From contig OZ251461.1 in NCBI GenBank assembly GCA_965242575.1, positions 186,001-250,000 on the forward strand: 64,000 nucleotides of DNA, read 5' to 3'. Below are positions 58,287-64,000 of the stretch, one piece after another. The notes beneath the pieces were generated by a model. The model did no database searches. It saw only the letters and a program-made list of their open reading frames with translations, and was not told the origin of the DNA. Source of the DNA: JANQOH01 sp965242575 (GTDB lineage: Bacteria; Pseudomonadota; Alphaproteobacteria; UBA7887). The stretch's first letter is position 1, and each line of letters opens with the position of its first letter. The position numbers and the translations under genes were made by a program.

Positions 58287-60254
58287 ATGTCCGGCGGGGG
58301 CGCGAGCATGGGGAGCGAAGCCATTTCGGAGGAGAACGGGACGCCGCTTCTCGACCGCATCGACACGCCGGAGGATCTGCGGCGGCTGCCGGAATCCGAC
58401 CTGCCGCGGCTCGCCGGCGAGGTGCGGCGCGACATGGTCGAGACCGTGTCGCGCACCGGCGGCCATCTCGGCGCCGGGTTGGGCGTCGTCGAGCTCACGG
58501 TCGCGCTCCACTACCTGTTCGACACCCCGCGCGACCGCCTGGTCTGGGACGTGGGCCACCAGGCCTACCCGCACAAGATCCTCACCGGGCGGCGGCGGCG
58601 GATGCGCACGCTGCGCCAGGGCGGCGGCCTCTCGGGCTTCACCAGGCGCGCGGAGAGCCCCTACGACCCGTTCGGCGCGGCGCACGCCTCGACGTCGATC
58701 TCCGCCGGCCTCGGCATGGCGGTGGCGCGCGATCTGGCGGGCGCGTCCGGCGCGGTGGTCTGCGTCATCGGCGACGGCGCCATGAGCGCCGGCATGGCCT
58801 ACGAGGCGATGAACAACGCCGGCTCGCTCGAACGCCGGCTGATCGTCGTCCTCAACGACAACGACATGTCGATAGCGCCGCCGGTGGGCGCGATGAGCGC
58901 CTACCTCTCGCGGCTGATCTCGTCGCACAGCTACCGGACGCTGCGCCACGTCGCGCTCCAGATGGCGCGCAAGTTCCCGCGGCCCATGGCGCGCACCCTG
59001 GAGCGCGCCGAGGAATACGCGCGCGGCCTCGTCGCCGGCGGCACCCTGTTCGAGGAGCTGGGCTTCTATTACGTGGGCCCCATCGACGGCCACAACCTGG
59101 ACCACCTGCTGCCGGTGCTGCGCAACGTCCGCGACGCCCGCGAGGGCGGGCCGGTGCTGGTCCACGTCGTCACCGAGAAGGGCCACGGCTACCCGCCGGC
59201 GGCGCAGGCGCCGGACAAGTTCCACGGCGTGTCCAAGTTCGACGTCGTCACCGGAGTCCAGGCGCCGAAAAAACCCGGCGCGCCGAGCTACACCTCGGTC
59301 TTCGCCGGGGCGCTGATCGGCGAAGCGCGGCGCGACGACAGGATCGTCGCCGTCACCGCCGCCATGCCGGCGGGGACGGGGGTGGACAAATTCGCCGCCG
59401 CGTTCCCCGACCGCGCCTTCGACGTGGGCCTCGCCGAACAGCACGCCGTCACCTTCGCCGCCGGCCTCGCGGCGGAGGGCTACCGGCCGTTCGCGGCGAT
59501 CTATTCGACCTTCCTCCAGCGCGCCTACGACCAGGTCGTCCACGACGTGGCGATACAGCGCCTGCCGGTGCGCTTCGCCATCGACCGCGCCGGCCTCGTC
59601 GGCGCCGACGGCCCCACCCACGCCGGCGCCTTCGACCTGGGCTTCCTCTCCAGCCTGCCGGGGTTCGTCGTCATGGCGGCGGCGGACGAAGCCGAGCTCG
59701 CGCGCATGGTGGCGACGGCGGCGCGGATCGACGACCGCCCCTCCGCCTTCCGCTATCCGCGCGGCGCGGGCGCCGGCGCGCCCGTCCCCGAACGTCCGGA
59801 GCCGTTGGAGATCGGCCGCGGCCGCGTCGCGCGGGAGGGGACGGCGGTGGCCATATTGTCGCTGGGCGCGCGGCTGGCGGAGGCGCTCGCGGCGGCGGAC
59901 CTGCTGGCGGCGCGCGGCCTGTCCGCCACCGTCGCCGACGCCCGCTTCGCCAAGCCGCTGGACTCCGCCCTGCTGCTGCGGCTGGCGGCGGAGCACGAGG
60001 CGCTGGTCACCGTGGAGGAGGGCGCGGCGGGCGGCTTCGCGGCGCAGGCGGCGACGGTCCTGGCCCGGGCGGGCGCCTTCGACGACGGGCTGAAATTCCG
60101 CCCGCTGACGCTCCCCGACCGCTTCATCGACCAGGACACGCCGGAACGCATGTATGCGCAGGCGGGGCTCGACGCCCCCGCCATCGCCGCCGCCGCGCTG
60201 TCGGCGCTCGGAATCTCCGACGCCGCGCCGCGGGCCGCGTCGGAGCCCGCCTGA
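58287..60254 (+). CDS. dxs: 1-deoxy-D-xylulose-5-phosphate synthase
   Basis: 655 residues; ATG 58308 (MGSEAI) is an alternative start. VWDVGHQAYPHKILTGR, the ThDP motif GDGAMSAGMAYEAMNN, HGVSKFDVVTG, and the transketolase-like Glu (DVGLAEQHAVTFAAGLA) are typical of Dxs, the first enzyme of the MEP isoprenoid pathway, condensing pyruvate and glyceraldehyde 3-phosphate. ispH of the same pathway converges on it 15 bases downstream. Confidence 0.96.
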   Translation: MSGGGASMGSEAISEENGTPLLDRIDTPEDLRRLPESDLPRLAGEVRRDMVETVSRTGGHLGAGLGVVELTVALHYLFDTPRDRLVWDVGHQAYPHKILTGRRRRMRTLRQGGGLSGFTRRAESPYDPFGAAHASTSISAGLGMAVARDLAGASGAVVCVIGDGAMSAGMAYEAMNNAGSLERRLIVVLNDNDMSIAPPVGAMSAYLSRLISSHSYRTLRHVALQMARKFPRPMARTLERAEEYARGLVAGGTLFEELGFYYVGPIDGHNLDHLLPVLRNVRDAREGGPVLVHVVTEKGHGYPPAAQAPDKFHGVSKFDVVTGVQAPKKPGAPSYTSVFAGALIGEARRDDRIVAVTAAMPAGTGVDKFAAAFPDRAFDVGLAEQHAVTFAAGLAAEGYRPFAAIYSTFLQRAYDQVVHDVAIQRLPVRFAIDRAGLVGADGPTHAGAFDLGFLSSLPGFVVMAAADEAELARMVATAARIDDRPSAFRYPRGAGAGAPVPERPEPLEIGRGRVAREGTAVAILSLGARLAEALAAADLLAARGLSATVADARFAKPLDSALLLRLAAEHEALVTVEEGAAGGFAAQAATVLARAGAFDDGLKFRPLTLPDRFIDQDTPERMYAQAGLDAPAIAAAALSALGISDAAPRAASEPA

Positions 60255-60269
60255 CCGCCGGGGCCGGCG

Positions 60270-61220
60270 TTACGCCGCGCCCGCCGGCGGCGCGCCGCGC
60301 AGCTCCGGCGGCAGGTTGAAGCGCACCGTCTCGACGACTCCGGCGAAGGTCTCGACCTCGATCCGGGCGAGTTCGCCCAGCCGCGCCACCACCTCCCGCA
60401 CCAGCCGTTCGGGCGCGGAGGCGCCGGCCGTCACCCCCAGCGCCGACACGCCCGCGAGCCAGCGCGGGTCGATGGCCGCCGCGTCGTCGATGAGATGGCT
60501 CGGCGCGCCCGACTCCGCGCCGATCTCGCGCAGCCGGTTCGAATTCGAACTGTTGCGCGCGCCGACGACGAGGATCGCGTCGACCTCCGCCGCCAGCCGC
60601 CGCACCGCCTCCTGCCGGTTCTGCGTCGCGTAGCAGATGTCGCCGCCGTCGGGCCCGGCGATCGACGGGAAGCGCGCCCGGAGCGCCGCGACGATCCCGC
60701 GCGTGTCGTCGACGCTCAACGTGGTCTGGGTGACGTAGGCGAGCTTCTCCGGGTCGCGCGGGCGGAGCCCGGCGACGTCCTCCGCGGTCGACACCAGGTG
60801 GACCGGCGCCGGGACGCGGCCGCGCGTGCCCTCGACCTCCGGATGCCCGCGATGGCCGACCAGCACGATCTCGCGCCCGCGCGCGGCGTGGCGGCGGGCG
60901 GCGGAGTGCACCCGCGTCACCAGCGGGCAGGTGGCGTCGATGACGGGCAGCCCCCGCGCCTCGGCCTCGGCCTCCACCGCGCGCGAGACGCCGTGGGCGC
61001 TGAACACCGTCGTCGCGCCCTCGGGGATGTCGGCGACCTCCTCGACGAACACCGCGCCGCGCGCGCGCAGCTCGGCCACCACGCGGGCGTTGTGGACGAT
61101 CTCGTGGCGGACGTAGACCGGCGGCCCGTGGCGTTCGAGCGCGCGCTCGACGATCTTGACGGCGCGCTCGACCCCGGCGCAGAAGCCGCGCGGCTGGGCG
61201 AGGACGACGCGCACCGCCAC
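60270..61220 (-). CDS. ispH: 4-hydroxy-3-methylbut-2-enyl diphosphate reductase IspH
   Basis: 316 residues from GTG 61220 (GGGAGAGGG ribosome site); GTG 61214 is possible. The three Fe-S cluster Cys are in RGFCAGVERA, DATCPLVTRVH and DICYATQNRQ, with VGHRGHPEVEG and NSSNSNRLREI. It makes IPP and DMAPP in the last step of the MEP pathway. It is 20 bases downstream of the porin gene. Confidence 0.96.
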   Translation of the reverse strand: MAVRVVLAQPRGFCAGVERAVKIVERALERHGPPVYVRHEIVHNARVVAELRARGAVFVEEVADIPEGATTVFSAHGVSRAVEAEAEARGLPVIDATCPLVTRVHSAARRHAARGREIVLVGHRGHPEVEGTRGRVPAPVHLVSTAEDVAGLRPRDPEKLAYVTQTTLSVDDTRGIVAALRARFPSIAGPDGGDICYATQNRQEAVRRLAAEVDAILVVGARNSSNSNRLREIGAESGAPSHLIDDAAAIDPRWLAGVSALGVTAGASAPERLVREVVARLGELARIEVETFAGVVETVRFNLPPELRGAPPAGAA

Positions 61221-61240
61221 CCCTCTCCCGCCGCCCCGGG

Positions 61241-62617
61241 TCAGAACTCCAGTTGCAGGCGCGCGGCGATGGCGTTCACCTTGCCGCCGATCTGCGCGCC
61301 CGCCGCGTCGCGCCTGTCCACGTCGGCGCGCACCCAATTGATTGACAGGCGTTTGAAGGCGTCGAAATACCAGTTGAACCCGAGCGTCACGTTGTCGCTG
61401 GAGCCGCCGGCGACGCCGCCCGGCGCGCCGACCGCGTCGTCGAGGTCGATATGGCTCACCCGCGCCGCGACTTCGAACGCGCCCCAGCCGCCGGCGCCCC
61501 AGGGGTCGAATTCGCGATGCGGCTTGACGCGCCAGAACGACCCCAGGCGCTGGTAGTAGTTCCGCGATTCGCCGGTGAGGAAGTAACTGCCGAGCAGGTA
61601 ATGGCCGGCGAACTCCAGGTCGGGCCAGTCCGCGCCGCCCGGCCCGGCGGCGCGGGTCACGCCCACCCGCTGCAACTCGCCTTGCAGCGACCACGGCCCC
61701 CACACCCCGGCGGCCTCCAGCGAGACGTAGTGGAAACTGTCGATGTTGGGGATGCGGCCGGTGCTCACCACGACGCTTTCGTCGTCGATTCGCACTTCCG
61801 GCCGGGCGCTGAACGTCTCCCCGCCGGCGGTTTCGCCCTTCAGGATCGTCGGCTTGCGCCAGTAGCCGGCGATCCCGAAATGGAGCGCCCGCGTCCGTTC
61901 GACGACGGGCGCGTAGTTCGCCCGCGCGTGGACGCCCCACCCCTCGCGGTCGCCGCCGATCTCGGCGGCGGGGACGCTGTAGAGCCCCGCGCGGACGTTG
62001 TGGTTGGGGCCGCGGTGGGAGACGGCCGCGCCGAGCGACGGCGTGCCCGGCGCGTAGCCGAACGCGCCGGAGGCCATCGATTCCTCCATGAACGCGCGCA
62101 CCCCGCGCGCCGCGTCGAGCGGCGAGGCGATGGTCTGCTGCCCGACGGTGAACCACAGCGGGTCGTACCGCCGCCAGGCGAGCATCGCCGAGCGCAGGCC
62201 GTTGATGTTGCGCTTGCCGCGGTCGAAGAAGTCCCACGTCCCGAAGAAGATGAAGTCGTTGTAGAACAGGCCGTTGGCGATCAGTATCGCGCGCCGGTCG
62301 CGAGTCCCGCCCTCGAGCCGGTCGATGACCGTCCCCGGCGGCGCGGAGGATGCGCCGTAGTCTCCGGCGTCGAGTTGCAGCACCAGCCCGGCGCCGGCGC
62401 TGACGTTTCCGTCCGGGCTGACGTAGCGCGGGAGCGGGCCGAAGAACGCCTTCTCCGGGTCGTAGCCGCGGGCGCCGGCGCCGACCAGCGCCTTGTCCTC
62501 GCCCTCGGCGGCCTCTCCTTCCGCGGGCGGTTGGGCGTCTTGCTCCTGCGCCGGCGCGGGGCCGGCCGCGAGGGCGAGGCCGAACAGGCCGGCGGCGGCG
62601 GCGTGGCGGTATGGCAC
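61241..62617 (-). CDS. OprP/OprO-type phosphate-selective porin-like outer membrane protein
   Basis: 458 residues from GTG 62617 (GAGGA ribosome site) with a signal peptide (AAGLFGLALAAGPAPAQ). The barrel has the YDPEKAFFGPLPRYVSPDGNV start, FGTWDFFDRGKRNINGL, WFTVGQQ, GEYVLTGE-like SYFLTGESRNYY and final ARLQLEF with terminal Phe. The OprP/O family forms trimeric anion channels. Which anion is unclear; the phosphate lysine ladder cannot be judged by eye. Confidence 0.88.
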   Translation of the reverse strand: MPYRHAAAAGLFGLALAAGPAPAQEQDAQPPAEGEAAEGEDKALVGAGARGYDPEKAFFGPLPRYVSPDGNVSAGAGLVLQLDAGDYGASSAPPGTVIDRLEGGTRDRRAILIANGLFYNDFIFFGTWDFFDRGKRNINGLRSAMLAWRRYDPLWFTVGQQTIASPLDAARGVRAFMEESMASGAFGYAPGTPSLGAAVSHRGPNHNVRAGLYSVPAAEIGGDREGWGVHARANYAPVVERTRALHFGIAGYWRKPTILKGETAGGETFSARPEVRIDDESVVVSTGRIPNIDSFHYVSLEAAGVWGPWSLQGELQRVGVTRAAGPGGADWPDLEFAGHYLLGSYFLTGESRNYYQRLGSFWRVKPHREFDPWGAGGWGAFEVAARVSHIDLDDAVGAPGGVAGGSSDNVTLGFNWYFDAFKRLSINWVRADVDRRDAAGAQIGGKVNAIAARLQLEF

Positions 62618-62766
62618 GTATCGAGGTCCTCGTGTTCGGCGGCGTGCGGCGCGGCGCGCGGCCTGTCGCGGCGCGCCGGGCTTCGCCGTCCTTCGGTTTG
62701 CCGGGCGCCGCGGGCGCGGCCCCGCCGGTCGGATACCCCGCCCCGCCCCGCCGGTCAAGTCTGCGC

Positions 62767-62795
62767 TTGCGCCGCGCCGCCCGGCCGGGTATCGT
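62767..62795 (+). promoter_or_regulatory. Candidate promoter of small membrane protein copy 2
   Basis: TTGCGC (62767-62772), 17 bases, TATCGT (62790-62795), 46 bases before ATG 62842. It is nearly the same as the adhesin and NDUFS4 promoters. Confidence 0.5.
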
Positions 62796-62841
62796 CGCCG
62801 CCATCGGCGCGCCCGCCCGCGCCCAACGGATGGAGGACGCC

Positions 62842-63093
62842 ATGCCCGGCGCCGCCACTTTCGACAGGCTCGCCGCCGCCGAGTCGATGGCGGGCGCGGG
62901 GATCGAGGAGCCGCACGCCAAAGCCATCGCCGCCACTATCCGTGACAGCCGTGACGACCTCGCGACCAAGACCGATCTCGAAAACGCCATCACCGGTCTT
63001 GAAAGCCGCTTGCAGGCGACGCTTTATCGCGCACTGCTCATCCAGGGCGCGGCCATCGTCGGCGTGCTCGCCGCGCTCAAGATCTTCGGGTAG
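62842..63093 (+). CDS. Small coiled-coil membrane protein, copy 2 (DUF1640/CCDC90-like)
   Basis: 83 residues from ATG 62842, chosen over 62830 because GGAGG precedes it. FDRLAAAESMAGAGIEEPHAKAIAATIRDS, the ATKTDLENAIT coiled-coil start and a C-terminal membrane helix ending ALKIFG. It is related to copies 1 and 3. Copy 3 follows 27 bases later. Confidence 0.75.
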   Translation: MPGAATFDRLAAAESMAGAGIEEPHAKAIAATIRDSRDDLATKTDLENAITGLESRLQATLYRALLIQGAAIVGVLAALKIFG

Positions 63094-63120
63094 CCCGCCT
63101 CGGCGGGGAGGATCGGAACG

Positions 63121-63378
63121 ATGAACAGAGCGACCGTCGACGCGCTCGGCGCCACCCGGACGCTCCGCGACGCCGGCTTCGAGGGCCGGCAGGCCGAAGC
63201 CGTCGCCGGCGTCGTCCGCGACGGCCGCGCCGGGTTGGCGACGAAGGCGGACCTCGACAACCTGGAGGCGCGCATGGAAACCCGGATCGTCGGCCTCGAA
63301 GCGCGCCTCTACCGCGCGTTGCGGTTACAGGGCGGCGTGATCGTCGCCATCCTCGCCACCGTAGAGTTCTTCGGGTAG
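63121..63378 (+). CDS. Small coiled-coil membrane protein, copy 3 (DUF1640/CCDC90-like)
   Basis: 85 residues from ATG 63121 (GGGAGGA ribosome site). LGATRTLRDAGFEGRQAEAVAGVV, ATKADLDNLEARMETRIVGLEARLYRAL-type coiled coil and a C-terminal membrane helix ending TVEFFG. It belongs to the same family as copies 1 and 2, but diverges in the first helix. Confidence 0.75.
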   Translation: MNRATVDALGATRTLRDAGFEGRQAEAVAGVVRDGRAGLATKADLDNLEARMETRIVGLEARLYRALRLQGGVIVAILATVEFFG

Positions 63379-63418
63379 CCGCCGCGCCGCCCGCCCGCCC
63401 CAACGGATGGAGAACGCC

Positions 63419-63574
63419 ATGTCCGGCGCCGCCGCTTTCGACGCGCTCGCCGCCGCCGGGTCGATGACGGGCGCGGGGATCGAGGAGCCGGGCGCCGTCA
63501 TCGCCTTCCTCGCCTCGCCGGGCGCGGGCGACCTCACCGGGCGGGCGCTCCGCGTCGCCGGCGGCTGGGCGTGA
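63419..63574 (+). pseudogene. Truncated fourth copy of the small coiled-coil family
   Basis: 51 residues. The DNA around GGATGGAGAACGCCATGTCCGG and the protein start FDALAAAGSMTGAGIEEPGA copy the beginning of copy 2 (62842), then the frame leaves the family and stops at 63574 without coiled coil or membrane helix. The stop overlaps the next gene's GTG (GTGA). Confidence 0.6.
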
Positions 63575-63891
63575 CGGCGGGCGGGCGCGTGCCGGCGGCG
63601 GACGCGGAGGCGGGCCTGAGCGACGAAACGCTCTACGACCGCGCCGAGGCCGAAGGCGGCGAGATGTTCCCCATCGAACTGGCGGATCGGCTTCTGGCGG
63701 GCGAAAACCCCGTCATGGTCTATCGGACGTACCGGGGGATGAGCCGGACGGCGCTGGCGGAGACCGCCGGCGTGAGCGCCGCGCGCCTGGCGCGGATCGA
63801 GGGCGGCGAACGCGCCGACTCGCCGGGGGTTCTCCGCGCCATCGCCGGCGCCCTGGGCGTCGACGCCGGAGACTTGGCCCGCGGGAGCTGA
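63571..63891 (+). CDS. XRE-family helix-turn-helix regulator (antitoxin-like)
   Basis: 106 residues from GTG 63571. An N-terminal linker (ETLYDRAEAEGGEMFPIELADRLLAGENPVMVYRTYRG) and an HTH_3 domain at about 55-103 (MSRTALAETAGVSAARLARIEGG). This layout is typical of chromosomal antitoxins or small repressors of the HigA/PHD-associated type. No toxin gene is seen upstream; the downstream side leaves the window. From 63892 to 64000 I see no gene. Confidence 0.72.
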   Translation: MTAGGRVPAADAEAGLSDETLYDRAEAEGGEMFPIELADRLLAGENPVMVYRTYRGMSRTALAETAGVSAARLARIEGGERADSPGVLRAIAGALGVDAGDLARGS

Positions 63892-64000
63892 CGGGCGGAT
63901 TTCGGAGTTGCGCGCGCGAGTTGTTCGCGACAGGTTTCCCATGCAATAGATGAGCCGGAGGAGAACGACGCGCACCGTGCAGGCGGCGAAATCCGGGACG

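Overview
The window is very GC-rich (about 75% in the stretches I counted) and densely coded; no gene-free stretch exceeds 300 bases. An NDUFS4-type complex I subunit, a DUF4167 protein and a CFBP-style mix of acyl-CoA, Sox and MEP-pathway genes point to an alphaproteobacterium, perhaps Rhodospirillales-like; the exact order is inference. F420-biosynthesis genes (cofD, cofC) and an F420-type luciferase-like oxidoreductase are a less common trait for that class.

Layout. 1-8.0 kb, minus strand: a gliding-type ABC exporter operon (ATPase, permease, GldG-like, DUF4340), then a D-2-hydroxyacid dehydrogenase, then the N-terminal 652 codons of a YcaO/E1-like azoline-forming RiPP cyclodehydratase cut by the left edge. 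8.2-9.2 kb: a HAD hydrolase, the NDUFS4-like gene and a tRNA-Arg(UCU) that overlaps it. 9.5-13.1 kb: a secreted caspase-SUMF protein, a secreted helical protein and a second secreted SUMF protein. 13.2-14.8 kb: cofD-cofC. 14.7-22.7 kb: four tandem SGNH-hydrolase paralogues, each behind the same promoter-like element, then an SxtJ-like protein, a DUF5989/SxtK-like protein and a CmcH/NodU carbamoyltransferase. 22.8-28.4 kb: an M23 peptidase, clpB and a DUF4167 gene. 28.6-35.6 kb: an M20 amidohydrolase, an Rpn-type nuclease and a leucine-degradation-type block (carboxyltransferase, enoyl-CoA hydratase, biotin carboxylase). 35.6-43.1 kb: LolA-like plus RND exporter, a second Rpn-like gene lacking its nuclease core, gamma-glutamyltransferase and a ThDP enzyme. 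43.4-47.0 kb: a Calx-beta adhesin with a C-terminal barrel. 47.1-53.7 kb, minus strand: F420-type oxidoreductase, cobalamin adenosyltransferase, a multifunctional beta-oxidation protein fused to a lower-GC module, thiolase and acyl-CoA dehydrogenase. 53.7-58.2 kb: soxXYZA on the minus strand and divergent small membrane protein, dihaem cytochrome and FccB-like flavoprotein. 58.3-63.9 kb: dxs, ispH, a porin, three small coiled-coil membrane proteins (one of them degenerate) and an XRE-type regulator.

The most unusual signal is at the cell envelope. Homopolymeric cytosine tracts of 16, 18 and 13 bases (and a shorter one of 7) lie within a few codons of the start of three of the four envelope SGNH paralogues and of the Calx-beta adhesin. 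Two SGNH copies (2 and 3) are in frame with their conserved ATG; copies 1 and 4 and the adhesin's first ATG are each out of frame by one base. This is what contingency (phase-variable) loci look like, and it sits directly upstream of a carbamoyltransferase cassette that could decorate a surface glycan or lipid. Homopolymer sequencing error is the main alternative. Several promoters in the window share TTGCGC/TTGCCG - 17 bases - TATCGT or TAATCG.
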